DNA of 64,000 bases from Achromobacter sp. ASV32 (GCF_016428805.1 NZ_JAELTJ010000008.1:28279-92278); one strand, 5' to 3'. Counted from the first letter of the stretch, positions 18,077 to 27,466 are shown. The notes: generated by a model from the sequence alone, not told the origin. Translations and numbers: made by a program.

Positions 18077-18105
18077 AAAAACGCCGCTTTCAAAGCGGCG
18101 TTTTT
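18077..18105. terminator. Bidirectional intrinsic terminator
   Basis: AAAAACGCCGCTTT / AAAGCGGCGTTTTT forms an almost perfect long dyad with A and T tails on both sides. It terminates the OYE gene and the convergent dUTPase gene. Confidence 0.92.
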
Positions 18106-18133
18106 CTTGTGGCCTGGCGGACAAGCGCGAGCG

Positions 18134-18856
18134 TTACAGCTTGGCGTAGGCGGCTTCCAGGTCGCGGTGCAGCAGGTCGGCGAAGTCGGCACGCGCCGCG
18201 TCATGCTGCGACAGCAGGCGGGCCAGCACGACGTTGTCTTCCTCGCCGTTCCAGATCTTGATGTAGGTGCCTTCCTTGTAGCCGTGCTGCTGGCGGAAGA
18301 TGTTCAGCACGTTCTTGGAAACGTATTGGGTGTAGGCGTCGTTCCAGGTCATCTCGCAGGCGGTCATGCTTTGTTCCAGCAGCTTGAAGCTGGCGCGGCC
18401 GCACACCGCCAGGCCGCCGATCAGTTCCAGCAGTTCCGGCACGGACAGGCTGGCCAGCGCGTATTGCTTGCCGTCCAGCGTGACCGAGGCCGGGCCGGCC
18501 AGGTCGGCCACCAGCGCGTCGGCGGCGGCGTTGACGTCGCCCTTGGCCTGCACGATGGTGTGCGACAGATAGAAGTGCAGGATGTCGACCAGTTCCATCT
18601 GCACCTGCGGCAGGTCGATGGTCTGCTTTTTCCACCATTTCCAGCCGTAGTGTTCCAGCGCCTCGGCCGACTCGACGAACGCGGCGCGCAGGAAGCGGGC
18701 GCCGCCGTGGATCCAGTCCGGATTGATCATGCTGTTCAGGTGGCCTTGCAGCTTCAGCATCGTGGCCGCCTGGGCCTGGTTCAATCCGACAACGTTATTC
18801 ACTTTCACTCCGGTATTCAGGGGGTCTTTCGACGGCGGCGGAAATGTTAGCACCAT
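18134..18856 (-). CDS. Dimeric all-alpha dUTP diphosphatase
   Basis: A 240-residue protein of the dimeric dUTPase type (Leishmania/Campylobacter kind), which hydrolyses dUTP to dUMP and PPi. Metal-binding acidic motifs occur as AAFVESAEALEHYGWKWWK and QVQMELVDILHFYLSH, with a third acidic region WNGEEDNVVLARL. Length and order fit the family. The ATG lacks a clear Shine-Dalgarno sequence, so the true start could lie slightly downstream. Confidence 0.82.
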   Translation of the reverse strand: MVLTFPPPSKDPLNTGVKVNNVVGLNQAQAATMLKLQGHLNSMINPDWIHGGARFLRAAFVESAEALEHYGWKWWKKQTIDLPQVQMELVDILHFYLSHTIVQAKGDVNAAADALVADLAGPASVTLDGKQYALASLSVPELLELIGGLAVCGRASFKLLEQSMTACEMTWNDAYTQYVSKNVLNIFRQQHGYKEGTYIKIWNGEEDNVVLARLLSQHDAARADFADLLHRDLEAAYAKL

Positions 18857-18877
18857 TGCGCCTGGCGCCGGCCGCGC

Positions 18878-19426
18878 TCAACCGTCCTTGCGGTACGACG
18901 AGGTCTTGAGCGGGGGCAGCTTGTTCAGCGGTTGCTTGCGCGGGTCGCGCGCGCCGCTGGCGGCCTTGAACAGCATGAACGCGAAGAAAGCCAGGAAGAC
19001 CGCCGGCATCAGCTCGTCCAGGTCGAAGCGCGGGGCGCGCAGCGCCTTGAACGCCGCGTTGACCGCGGCCCAGCCGGTGATGGCGCCGCCGATGGTCAGG
19101 AAGATCCCCAGCTTGCGCTGGCGCGCGCGCTTGGCCATGGACACCGTGGCGGCGTCCTCCTGGCCGGGCACGGCGACCTGGGGCGCAGGCTCGGCGCGCC
19201 GCGATTGCAGCGGCGGGGGCGCCGATTTTCCCCAGGCCAGGTCGTACAGGGAATCCTGGGTGGGCTTGGCCGGCGGGGGAGATGACGTGGCGACGGGCAC
19301 GCTGGCCTGCTGGCGCTTGGCTTCGGCCTTGTCCGGCACCCGGCCGGGCGCGGCGCCGCCCGCGCGCGACAGGTTTTCAACATAGCGCGCGAAGTCGCCG
19401 TTTTTCGGCTCCATATCTATTGCCAT
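18878..19426 (-). CDS. Hypothetical membrane protein
   Basis: A 182-residue protein starting MAIDMEPKNGDFARYVENLS behind GGAGAAAGAG. The first 110 residues are Pro/Ala/Gln-rich and likely unstructured (VPVATSSPPPAKPTQDSLYD). Two hydrophobic stretches follow near residues 118-136 (GIFLTIGGAITGWAAV) and 148-163 (LMPAVFLAFFAFMLF), then a basic tail. I do not recognise a domain. It lies downstream of the DedA gene and may be co-transcribed with it. Confidence 0.65.
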   Translation of the reverse strand: MAIDMEPKNGDFARYVENLSRAGGAAPGRVPDKAEAKRQQASVPVATSSPPPAKPTQDSLYDLAWGKSAPPPLQSRRAEPAPQVAVPGQEDAATVSMAKRARQRKLGIFLTIGGAITGWAAVNAAFKALRAPRFDLDELMPAVFLAFFAFMLFKAASGARDPRKQPLNKLPPLKTSSYRKDG

Positions 19427-19461
19427 CTCTTTCTCCAGCCAGGGCCCATGGACGCTAGATC

Positions 19462-20100
19462 TCAGTTGCCGCGGCGCGCGCGCGCCGGCTGCCGGCGTTT
19501 GCGCATCATCGCGACCAGAAGCCCGAATCCTAGCAGCACCGAGAAGCCCGCGCCGATCATCATGGCAATCTGCTGGGCGTTTTCCGCCGCGCCCAGGCTG
19601 CGCGCCGTGATGTAGCCGGGCGCCAGCATCAGCGGCATCCACAGCACGGCCGACAGGACGTTGGCCATCTGGAAGCGGCCATGGGCCATGCCCATGACGC
19701 CTGCCACCGTCGGGATGGTCGAGCGGATCGGGCCCAGGAAGCGGCCGATCAGCACCGAAGCAAAGCCGTAGCGGTAGAAGAACAGCCGGGCGCGGGCGAC
19801 GGCGGTGCGCTGCTGCTTGAGCGGCCAGCGGCGCAGCACGCTCGGGCCGGCCCAGCGGCCCAGGGCGTAGGACAGCGCGTCGCCGACGATGGCGCCGGCG
19901 ATGCCCCAGGCCAGAATGCTCCAGGGCTCCAGCGTGCCCGCGCCGATCAGGCCGCCGGTCAGCAGCATCAACGCGGTCGCCGGGATGAACAGGCCAAGCA
20001 GCACCATGGATTCGCCCAGCGTCAGCAGGAACGTGATGGGGCCGGCCCAGGCCTGATTGGTTTCGATCAGCAGGCCGATCTTGTCGATGTATTGATCCAT
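19462..20100 (-). CDS. DedA/VTT-family membrane protein
   Basis: A 212-residue integral membrane protein. The DedA motif region (FFYRYGFASVLIGRFLGPIR, then STIPTVAGVMGM) and the N-terminal helical hairpin (SMVLLGLFIPATALMLLTGG) are clear. The family includes undecaprenyl-phosphate and phospholipid translocases needed for envelope homeostasis; which lipid is moved here cannot be told. Divergent from the YdjM-like gene with about 100 bases between. Confidence 0.87.
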   Translation of the reverse strand: MDQYIDKIGLLIETNQAWAGPITFLLTLGESMVLLGLFIPATALMLLTGGLIGAGTLEPWSILAWGIAGAIVGDALSYALGRWAGPSVLRRWPLKQQRTAVARARLFFYRYGFASVLIGRFLGPIRSTIPTVAGVMGMAHGRFQMANVLSAVLWMPLMLAPGYITARSLGAAENAQQIAMMIGAGFSVLLGFGLLVAMMRKRRQPARARRGN

Positions 20101-20204
20101 GAGACGGAACTTGAAAAGAAGCTGAACGCAATCGGGTATCTTAACGCCTGCGCGGTGGACGGCATGTGAAAAAGCCGCTCGCGGAAAGCTATCGTCGGAG
20201 TGTT

Positions 20205-21245
20205 ATGGATTCGGTTACACAAGCTGTGCTGGGCGCGGGCATACAAGGGGCGCTGCTGGGGCGCGCGCAGGGACGGCGGGCGTTGTTCTACGGGGCGGCG
20301 CTGGCCACGGTGCCCGATCTGGACGTGCTGGTGCGCTATCCCGACCCCGTGTCGCTGATGACCTATCACCGCGGCTTTTCGCATTCCCTTTTCGTCTTGA
20401 CCGGGTTGGCGTTGTTGCTGACCTGGCTGATACGCAGGTATTGGCCGCAGGCGCCCTACAGCGGCAGGCGGTTGTTCCTGACCTTATGGCTGGTATTGGT
20501 GACGCATCCATTGCTGGATGCGTTCACCGTCTACGGCACCCAGCTGTTCTGGCCGCTGGCGTCCATTCCCGAAAGCTGGTCGGCGGTTTTCATCATCGAT
20601 CCCGTCTATACGGTGCCCTTGCTGCTGGCGGCGGTCTACGCGACGGCCGTGGGCATGACGCGCAACGCCCGTCGCTATCTGGCGGGCGCCCTGGTCTTCA
20701 GCACGGCCTACCTGGGCTTCGGGCTGGCGGGGCGGATCGCGGCCGAGCACCGCGTGCGCGATGCGATGCAGGCGCAAGGCGTGGCCGTCACCGAAGTGCG
20801 CGCCATGCCCATGCCCTTGAATACGCTGCTCTGGCGCGTCATCGCCAAGACGCCCGATGGCCATTACTACGAGGCCGTCAGCAGTTGGTTCGACCGGGCG
20901 GCGCCCGAATGGCTGCGGCAGCCGTTGAACCTGGACGCGGGCCAGGCACTGGCCGGGGTGCCCCTGCACGAGCGCCTGCGCTGGTTCACCGACGATTGGC
21001 TGCGCTATGACGTAATGGGCGACGCGCTGGTCGTGACCGACCTGCGCATGGGCATGGCGGGCCACTACAACTTCCGCTTCAAAATGGCCGAGCGCGCGCC
21101 GGACGGCGCCTGGCGGCCGGTCACGCCGTCCCGGTGGCCGAGCGAGCGAGGCGGTTGGGATGAATTGAAACTGGTGCTGGCCCGCGTCCTGCACGCCCAG
21201 CCCCCGCTGCCGCTGGCGCAGTGGGCAGAGACGGCCACGCGCTAG
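20205..21245 (+). CDS. YdjM-like membrane-bound metal-dependent hydrolase (DUF457)
   Basis: A 346-residue protein with the N-terminal DUF457/YdjM domain. The metal-ligand pattern is ATVPDLDVLVRYPDP, TYHRGFSHSLFVLTG and THPLLDAFTVYGTQLFWP, all between membrane helices. The C-terminal ~150 residues lie outside the membrane. The ATG at 20205 follows CGGAG. The E. coli relative YdjM is SOS-induced; activity is not established. Confidence 0.82.
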   Translation: MDSVTQAVLGAGIQGALLGRAQGRRALFYGAALATVPDLDVLVRYPDPVSLMTYHRGFSHSLFVLTGLALLLTWLIRRYWPQAPYSGRRLFLTLWLVLVTHPLLDAFTVYGTQLFWPLASIPESWSAVFIIDPVYTVPLLLAAVYATAVGMTRNARRYLAGALVFSTAYLGFGLAGRIAAEHRVRDAMQAQGVAVTEVRAMPMPLNTLLWRVIAKTPDGHYYEAVSSWFDRAAPEWLRQPLNLDAGQALAGVPLHERLRWFTDDWLRYDVMGDALVVTDLRMGMAGHYNFRFKMAERAPDGAWRPVTPSRWPSERGGWDELKLVLARVLHAQPPLPLAQWAETATR

Positions 21246-21257
21246 CGGGCCGCCGGT

Positions 21258-21710
21258 CTACGGTGCCGGGGCGGACAGCAGGGCGGGCACGAAACCCGTG
21301 CTCGCCAGCGTCTTGACCGGCAGGAACAGCGGTTCCGGCAGCTCGCTCCAGCGAAACCATTCCCACGCCAGGCACTTGCCGGGTTCCAGTATCCGCGGCG
21401 GCGCGTCGTCCACCACCGAGGCTTCGACAAAGCAGGTGACGTAGTGCTTGCCTTCGTCGGGCATGACATCGTTGGTATAGGGCGCCGGCAGGACCCGTGC
21501 GAGCGTCAGGCCGGTTTCTTCCAGGACTTCCCTGCGGGCGCAGGCCTCGACGCTTTCGCCGAATTCCAGATGTCCGCCGGCCAGCGCCCAGGTGCCCGCG
21601 CCGTGCGAACCCGCGCGCTTACCCAACAGAATCCGTCCGTCACGAATGATGAGCACGCCGACACCCACTTGCGGTTGTGGGGATGGGGACGGCTGAGCGG
21701 TATTGGTCAT
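21258..21710 (-). CDS. Nudix hydrolase (MutT/NUDT15-like)
   Basis: A 150-residue nucleoside-diphosphate-X hydrolase. The complete Nudix box GX5EX7REVXEETGL is visible from [20 protein letters not shown] onward. [20 protein letters not shown] is the usual first strand. The start at MTNTAQPS is chosen because the upstream extension is non-conserved. Substrate is unknown. Confidence 0.87.
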   Translation of the reverse strand: MTNTAQPSPSPQPQVGVGVLIIRDGRILLGKRAGSHGAGTWALAGGHLEFGESVEACARREVLEETGLTLARVLPAPYTNDVMPDEGKHYVTCFVEASVVDDAPPRILEPGKCLAWEWFRWSELPEPLFLPVKTLASTGFVPALLSAPAP

Positions 21711-21917
21711 GGCGGCGAAGGGTTTCCGTTGTGTCCGGGTGAAGTGCCGCATCGTGTCTGAATTCGCGGGAGTCCGCAATTCGCCGGGACGCCATGCCGG
21801 CGCATGCCCGCTCGGCGCTGCGCCGGAACGGACCTGCGTGCCCGGTCCCGGAACAGGCCCCGGGCGCATCCGTATTGACCCGATCTTCATGGCTGCATTA
21901 TTCTTGTTCTCTATTAA

Positions 21918-21943
21918 GGAACCATGGTTCCGTTTTATGGAAC
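21918..21943 (+). promoter_or_regulatory. Nested palindromes before the iclR gene (probable autoregulatory operator)
   Basis: GGAACCATGGTTCC (21918-21931) is a perfect palindrome. Its right half GTTCC pairs again with GGAAC at 21939-21943 seven bases on. GTTCC-N7-GGAAC resembles IclR-family operators. The start codon of the regulator follows at 21948. Confidence 0.6.
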
Positions 21944-21947
21944 AAAA

Positions 21948-22715
21948 ATGAGCATTCTAGACGGCGTCCAACGCGTCCTGTCGCTATATGCCGAAGGCGC
22001 GGCGGAATTGAGCTTCACCGACGTTGCCCAGCGCCTGTCCCTGCCGAAGAGCTCTGCCTCGCGCCTGCTGAACCAGATGCAGCACTACGGCATGCTGGAC
22101 CAGGACGCGACGACGCGCCGCTATCGGCCTGGTGCCTTGCTGTCGCAGGCGGTGCGCGCCGGCATGGCCGCCACGCCGCTGGACGAAGCCTGCCGCAAGG
22201 TGCTGACCCGCCTGTCCGAGGACAGCGGCCTGACCGCCTACCTGTCCACCCTGAACCAGCGTGAAACCGTGGTGCTGCAGCGGCTGAACGGCTCGCATCC
22301 CGTGCAGGTGCTGGCGCCGCCCGGGTCACGCCGCGCCGCCTCGGGCACGGCGATGGGGCGGGCGCTGCTGTCGCGCCTGACCCAGGCCGAGTTCGACGCA
22401 CTCTACGGCGTTGATCCGGCCCAGGCCCTGCCGATGGAAGGCAAGGACTGCCCGGCCACCGTCGGCGAGTTGGCCCAGCGCGTGGCGCAGACCCGCGCCG
22501 ACCGTTGCGGCGTGGCCATCGACCAGGCCATGCCCGGCATCGGCGCGGTGGCGGCGGCCGTGCGCGATCCGGCCAACGGCGAACTGCGCGGGCTGTGCCT
22601 GTCATTCGTTTCCTTCCAGGCCGACGCCGCCCGCGTGGCGACCCTGCGTGCATCCCTGATGCAGCAGGTCGCCGCGCTGGGCCGCGAACTGAACGATCCC
22701 TTCTGGCTGGCCTGA
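21948..22715 (+). CDS. IclR-family transcriptional regulator
   Basis: A 255-residue regulator with an N-terminal winged helix ([40 protein letters not shown]) and the C-terminal IclR ligand-binding domain ([33 protein letters not shown]). It sits directly upstream of pepE-DUF1177-aroM-bug in the same direction and is probably the regulator of that cluster. An upstream in-frame ATG at 21924 lies inside the palindrome and is less likely. Confidence 0.88.
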   Translation: MSILDGVQRVLSLYAEGAAELSFTDVAQRLSLPKSSASRLLNQMQHYGMLDQDATTRRYRPGALLSQAVRAGMAATPLDEACRKVLTRLSEDSGLTAYLSTLNQRETVVLQRLNGSHPVQVLAPPGSRRAASGTAMGRALLSRLTQAEFDALYGVDPAQALPMEGKDCPATVGELAQRVAQTRADRCGVAIDQAMPGIGAVAAAVRDPANGELRGLCLSFVSFQADAARVATLRASLMQQVAALGRELNDPFWLA

Positions 22716-22807
22716 TACAAGCTCAGCTGACTTCCTTTAACCGATAGCGCCGCATTGCAGCCGCGTCTTTGCGGCACCCCGACTCAACGATCCCACGGAA
22801 ACCTCTC

Positions 22808-23512
22808 ATGAACCTTCTGCTTCTCAGCAATTCCAGCAGCGACGCCGGCTACCTGGTGCACGCGCTGCCCGACGTCCGCGAACTGATCGAATCCCTGCCG
22901 GCCGGCGCCAAAGCCGTGTTCGTGCCGTTCGCGGGCGTGACCCGCGACTGGGACGACTACACCGCGCTGGTGGTGTCGGCGCTGGCTGACACGGGCCTGG
23001 ACATCCAGGGGCTGCATCGCGCCGCCGATCCGGTGGCCGCGCTGGAAGGCGCCGCCGTCATCATTGTGGGGGGCGGCAATACCTTCAATCTGCTGGGCCA
23101 GTTGCGGCGCCAGGGCCTGCTGGACGTGGTGGCGCGCCGCGTGCGCGATGGCGCGGCCTATCTGGGCTGGAGCGCGGGCTCGAATCTGGCCTGCCCCAGT
23201 ATCTGCACCACCAACGACATGCCGATCACCGACCCCGAAGGCTTCGATGCGCTGGGCCTGCTGACGTTCCAGATCAATCCGCACTACACCAACGCCCACC
23301 CGCCCGGCCACCGCGGCGAAACCCGCGCGCAGCGCCTGGCCGAGTTCTGCACGCTGAATCCGACGATGCCGGTGTTGGGCCTGCCCGAAGGCGCTGCCTT
23401 GCGCGTACGCGGTGATGCCGTTGCCCTGATCGGTCCGCACGATGCGCCGCTGTTCCTGGGTCACGCCGAGCCGCGCGTGTTTCGCCCGGGGCCGCTGGAG
23501 ATCCCGGCATGA
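22808..23512 (+). CDS. pepE: Dipeptidase E (alpha-aspartyl dipeptidase)
   Basis: A 234-residue serine peptidase of family S51. The catalytic triad of Salmonella PepE is matched by Ser122 in GWSAGSN, Asp137 in TTNDMPI and His159 in FQINPHYT. The enzyme cleaves dipeptides with N-terminal aspartate in the cytoplasm. It is the first gene of a four-gene unit; its stop overlaps the DUF1177 start. In this context it may process a peptide-like substrate other than Asp-Xaa. Confidence 0.85.
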   Translation: MNLLLLSNSSSDAGYLVHALPDVRELIESLPAGAKAVFVPFAGVTRDWDDYTALVVSALADTGLDIQGLHRAADPVAALEGAAVIIVGGGNTFNLLGQLRRQGLLDVVARRVRDGAAYLGWSAGSNLACPSICTTNDMPITDPEGFDALGLLTFQINPHYTNAHPPGHRGETRAQRLAEFCTLNPTMPVLGLPEGAALRVRGDAVALIGPHDAPLFLGHAEPRVFRPGPLEIPA

Positions 23513-24438
23513 AGCAGGTCATCGACACCATCGAACTGCTGTCCTCGGCCCACATCACGGGCGAGGACGTGGCGCAGCATCTGCGCGCGGCGGGTCATTG
23601 CGAGGTCGAGGTCACGCACCTCGAACGCGACGGCGCCGCCACGGATTTCCTGTCCATCGTCATTCCCGGCTCGGATGACGCCGCGCCGCAATTGGGCATC
23701 GTCGGCCGTCTGGGCGGCATCGGCGCGCGTCCGGCCGTCACCGGGCTGGTGTCCGACAGCGATGGCGCGGTGGTCGCCATCGCCACGGCGCTCAAGCTCA
23801 TGGCCATGGCGCGCCAAGGCGATGTGTTGCCCGGCACCGTGCGCATCCGCACCCACATCTGCCCGCGTGCGGGCACCCGTCCGCATCACCCCGTGCCGAT
23901 GATGAAGTCACCGTTTCCCATGCGCGAAATGATGTCGCACGAAGTGGACCCGCGCATGGACGCCATCCTGTCGGTGGATACCACCCGCGGTAACCGCCTG
24001 GTGAACCAGCGCGGCGTGGCGATCACGCCGGTGGCCAAACAGGGCTATCTGCTGCGCATTCCGGAAACCATGCTGGATGTGCTGGGCTGGGTCAGCGGCC
24101 AACTGCCCCTGACGCTGCCGCTGACCACGCAAGACATCACGCCCTACGAAAACGGGCTGTGGCATGTCAACTCGCTGATGCAGCCGGCCATCGTCACCGA
24201 CGCGCCCGTGGTGGGCGTGGCCTTGACGGCGCAGACCGCCGTGCCCGGCTGCGCCACCGGCGTGACCAACGCGGTCGATGCCGATATGGCCATGCGCTTC
24301 TGCATCGAAATCGCCAAGCTCTTCGGGCAGGGCGCCATGACCTTCTTTGACGCCGCCGAATGGAACGCGCTGCAAAGCCGCTACGGTTCCATGGCGCGCT
24401 TGCAGACGATCGGCAACGATTCCAAGGACACGCAATGA
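23509..24438 (+). CDS. DUF1177-family protein
   Basis: A 309-residue protein of a conserved family without assigned activity. Notable conserved stretches are THICPRAGTRPHHPVPMMKS and ATGVTNAVDADMAMRFCIEI. No signal peptide or membrane segment is seen, so it is cytoplasmic. It overlaps pepE and aroM by four bases on each side, indicating that the three products are made together. Function is unknown. Confidence 0.8.
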   Translation: MKQVIDTIELLSSAHITGEDVAQHLRAAGHCEVEVTHLERDGAATDFLSIVIPGSDDAAPQLGIVGRLGGIGARPAVTGLVSDSDGAVVAIATALKLMAMARQGDVLPGTVRIRTHICPRAGTRPHHPVPMMKSPFPMREMMSHEVDPRMDAILSVDTTRGNRLVNQRGVAITPVAKQGYLLRIPETMLDVLGWVSGQLPLTLPLTTQDITPYENGLWHVNSLMQPAIVTDAPVVGVALTAQTAVPGCATGVTNAVDADMAMRFCIEIAKLFGQGAMTFFDAAEWNALQSRYGSMARLQTIGNDSKDTQ

Positions 24439-25124
24439 GCGCACGCCCTTCGCGCCGCGTGGCGTTCTTCACCATCGGCCAATCGCCGCGCAGCGACGTC
24501 GTGCCCGAAATGGCGCCGCTGCTGGGCGCGCACGTGCGGATCGACGAATTCGGCGCGCTGGATGGCCTGGATGACGCCGCGCTGGCCGCCTTGGCACCGC
24601 GTCCGGGCGAATATCGCTTTGCCACGCGGCTGCGCGACGGCGCGCAGATCGAGCTGGATGCGGCCGCCGCCGAAGCCCGCCTGGCGCAAGTCATGCGCGA
24701 CGCGGATGCTTCGGGCTACGACCTGATGGTGCCGTTGTGCACCGGCACCGCGATCGCGCCGATGCGTACGCTGGTGATCGAGCCGCAGCAGGTCGTGGAT
24801 CACCTGGTTGCGGGCCTGTCGCAGCATTGCCGCAAGGTCGGGCTGGTCGTGCCGCTGGCCGCCCAGGTGGATGCCTTCCACATGGCCGTTGCGCTGGAAT
24901 GCGAAGCGCGCCTCGCGCACGCCTCGCCCTACGAATCCGACGCGGACCGCGCCGCCGCGTCTTTTGCGCAGGCGGGCCGTGAGCTGGCCGACTGCGATCT
25001 CATCATCATGCACTGCATGGGTTACGCCGAGCGCATGCGGCAGGCGGTGGCAGCGGCGTCGGGGCGTCCGGTGCTGCTGTCCAACCGCCTGGTGGCGCAG
25101 ACGCTCGCACAAATATTGGAATAA
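24435..25124 (+). CDS. aroM: AroM-family protein
   Basis: A 229-residue member of the AroM family, named after E. coli aroM next to aroL, whose biochemical role is unknown. The N-terminal motif AFFTIGQSPRSDVVPEMAPL and the segment YDLMVPLCTGTAIAPMRTLV resemble Asp/Glu-racemase-like folds (inference), with Cys in both halves (PLCTGT; IIMHCMGYAE). Translationally coupled to the DUF1177 gene. Confidence 0.8.
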   Translation: MSARPSRRVAFFTIGQSPRSDVVPEMAPLLGAHVRIDEFGALDGLDDAALAALAPRPGEYRFATRLRDGAQIELDAAAAEARLAQVMRDADASGYDLMVPLCTGTAIAPMRTLVIEPQQVVDHLVAGLSQHCRKVGLVVPLAAQVDAFHMAVALECEARLAHASPYESDADRAAASFAQAGRELADCDLIIMHCMGYAERMRQAVAAASGRPVLLSNRLVAQTLAQILE

Positions 25125-25138
25125 GGGGAAACCACTTC

Positions 25139-26128
25139 ATGTTCAGCAGCACTTTGCAACGCGCCGCGGGCGCACTGTTTATCACCGCCTCGCTGGCCGC
25201 CGCGCCGGCCTTGGCCGCCGACGCCTGGAAGCCGACCAAGCCGGTACGCCTGCTGGTGGGCTTCGCGCCCGGCGGTTCCGCCGACACGCTGGCGCGTCTG
25301 TTGGCAGAGCCGCTGTCGCAGCGCCTGGGCCAGACCGTCGTGGTCGAGAACCTGGCCGGCGCCGGTGGCAACATCATGGCGTACCGCCTGTCGCAATCGC
25401 AGCCCGACGGCTACACCATCGGCATCGCGGCCGCGGGGTCCATGGCCATCACGCATGTCCTCAATCCCAAGGGCACCAATTACAAGCCGGCCGATTTCAC
25501 GCCCATTACCTTGGCCGCTGTGCAGCCCAATGTCGTCATCGTCAACAAGGACGTGCCGGCCAACAACCTGGCGGAATTGAAGGACTACTTCCAGAAAACG
25601 CCCACGGCCACCTACGGCACCGCCGGCGTGGGCATCTCCAACCACCTGATCGCCGAGACGATGCTGTACAAGATGGGCGTGAAGGTGCCGCACGCGGCCT
25701 ACCGCGGCGCCGCGCCGGTCATCACCGACCTGCTCGGCGGCCATATCGCGATGACGATGGACAATATCTCCACCGCCGCGCCTCTGGCGAGCCAGGGCAA
25801 GGTCAAGGCCATCGCCGTGGCCTCTCTCAAGCGCTCGGCGCAATTGCCCAACGTGCCCACGCTGGACGAGCAGGGCCTGAAGGGCTTCGACATGCCGACC
25901 TGGCAGGGCGTATTCGCCCCGGCAGGCCTGCCGGCGGACGTGCTGGCGGCCTACTACGGTGCGCTGCAGGACGTGCTGAAGCAACCGGCCGTGATCGAGA
26001 AGATGGCGGGCCTGGGTTCGGAGCCGGTCACGGGCATGACGCCCGAGAAGTTCGGCCAGTTCCTCGAAAACGACCGCAAGCAATGGGCCGACATCGTGCG
26101 CGCGGCGCATATCAGCCTGGAGCAGTAA
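25139..26128 (+). CDS. Bug/TctC-family periplasmic substrate-binding protein
   Basis: A 329-residue extracytoplasmic receptor with signal peptide (cleavage near ALA-ADAWKP). It carries the Bug family hallmarks: KPVRLLVGFAPGGSADTLAR, VVENLAGAGGNIMA and YGTAGVGISNHLIAE. Bug proteins bind carboxylated compounds, often without dedicated transporter genes. It is the last gene of the IclR-controlled unit and suggests that the substrate of the cluster is an amino-acid- or carboxylate-like molecule. Confidence 0.88.
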   Translation: MFSSTLQRAAGALFITASLAAAPALAADAWKPTKPVRLLVGFAPGGSADTLARLLAEPLSQRLGQTVVVENLAGAGGNIMAYRLSQSQPDGYTIGIAAAGSMAITHVLNPKGTNYKPADFTPITLAAVQPNVVIVNKDVPANNLAELKDYFQKTPTATYGTAGVGISNHLIAETMLYKMGVKVPHAAYRGAAPVITDLLGGHIAMTMDNISTAAPLASQGKVKAIAVASLKRSAQLPNVPTLDEQGLKGFDMPTWQGVFAPAGLPADVLAAYYGALQDVLKQPAVIEKMAGLGSEPVTGMTPEKFGQFLENDRKQWADIVRAAHISLEQ

Positions 26129-26187
26129 CGCAGGCGGCCGATGCCGGCATCCGAGCCTGGGCTGGCGCCGTGCAGCGCTACCCAAGC

Positions 26188-26220
26188 AAAAACGCCAGAC
26201 TTTCGTCTGGCGTTTTTTTT
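26188..26220. terminator. Bidirectional intrinsic terminator
   Basis: AAAAACGCCAGAC / GTCTGGCGTTTTT with TTTC loop; eight T's follow. It separates the bug gene from convergent coaBC. Confidence 0.93.
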
Positions 26221-26269
26221 GGTGCACAGGGGGCGGCCCGCAGCGCGTATTGCGGGTTTCTCAGGTCGC

Positions 26270-27466
26270 TCAGGCCGGCAAACGCGCAGCGATTTCGGCG
26301 ATCAGGCGGCGCGCGGCGTCCAGCTTGTCGGCGGCCGGCAGCGGGTGCGCCCCTTGCGCGTCGAACAGCACCAGCTCGGTGGTGTCGGCGTCCATGACCT
26401 TGTGCGCCAGGTTGCCGACCAGAAGCGGAATACCCTTGCGCGCACGCTTGGCTTCGGCATGCTCGGCCAGCTTTTCGGTTTCGGCGGCAAAGCCCACGCA
26501 CCAGGGGCCGTCTTTCAGCTTGGCCACTTCGGCCAGGATGTCAGGGTTAGGTTCGAATTCCATCAGCGGGGCGCCGCCGCCTTCGCTGGTTTTCTTCAGC
26601 TTTTGCGCACTGACGTTCTTCACGCGCCAATCGGCCACGGCGGCAACCGCGATGAAGATGTCGGCGTCGGTGGCGCTGGCCATCACGGCATCGTGCATCT
26701 GGCGGGCGGTGGTGACCGACAGCGCGGTGACGCCGCGCGGCACCGGCAGGGCGGTGGCGCCAGTGATCAGGGTGACGCGGGCGCCGGCTTCGCGCGCGGC
26801 GCGGGCCAGGGCATAGCCGGTCTTGCCCGACGAACGATTGCTCAGCACGCGCACCGGATCCACGGGCTCGGACGTGGGGCCGGCGGTCAGCAGCACGTGG
26901 CGTCCGGCCAGCAGCTTGGGCTGGAAGAAGGCGATCAGGTCCGTCAGGATTTCGTGGGCTTCCAGCATGCGGCCATCGCCCGTTTCACCACAGGCCTGTT
27001 CGCCGGCCGACGGGCCCAGTACGCTGATGCCGTCGGCGCGCAATTGCGCCACGTTGCGTTGCGTGGCCGGGTTGGCCCACATCTCGCGGTTCATGGCGGG
27101 CGCCACCAGCAGCGGGCAGGCGCGTGCGACGCACAGGGTGGACAGCAGGTCGTCGGCCATGCCGTGCGCCAGCTTGGCCATGAAATCGGTGCTGGCGGGG
27201 GCGATCAGCACGGCGTCGGCGCCGCGCGTCAGGTCGATGTGCGCCATGTTGTTGGGCACGCGGGCGTCCCAGGCATCCACGAACACCGGGCGGCCCGACA
27301 GCGCCTGCATGGTGACGGGCGTGATGAAGTGCGTGGCCGCTTCGGTCATCACCACATCGACGGTGGCGCCTTGTTCGGTCATGCGCCGCACCAGCTCGGC
27401 GATTTTGTAGCAGGCGATGCCCCCGGTCAGGCCGAGGACGATGCGTTTGCGGGCGAGGTCGAGCAT
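26270..27466 (-). CDS. coaBC: Phosphopantothenoylcysteine decarboxylase / phosphopantothenate-cysteine ligase
   Basis: A 398-residue bifunctional coenzyme-A biosynthesis enzyme. The N-terminal flavin-dependent decarboxylase carries the catalytic His in NMAHIDL, the PAMNREMW motif and the Cys in EQACGETGDGRM. The C-terminal ligase carries LLTAGPTSEPVDPVR and RSSGKTGYALA. Length and order are normal. It stands upstream of no other gene in its direction. Confidence 0.94.
   Translation of the reverse strand: MLDLARKRIVLGLTGGIACYKIAELVRRMTEQGATVDVVMTEAATHFITPVTMQALSGRPVFVDAWDARVPNNMAHIDLTRGADAVLIAPASTDFMAKLAHGMADDLLSTLCVARACPLLVAPAMNREMWANPATQRNVAQLRADGISVLGPSAGEQACGETGDGRMLEAHEILTDLIAFFQPKLLAGRHVLLTAGPTSEPVDPVRVLSNRSSGKTGYALARAAREAGARVTLITGATALPVPRGVTALSVTTARQMHDAVMASATDADIFIAVAAVADWRVKNVSAQKLKKTSEGGGAPLMEFEPNPDILAEVAKLKDGPWCVGFAAETEKLAEHAEAKRARKGIPLLVGNLAHKVMDADTTELVLFDAQGAHPLPAADKLDAARRLIAEIAARLPA

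Noticed and set aside
18878..20131. A single 417-codon minus-strand protein covering the DedA region
   Set aside because: Its first 235 codons are an off-frame reading of the DedA gene; the real gene starts at 19426 behind GGAG.
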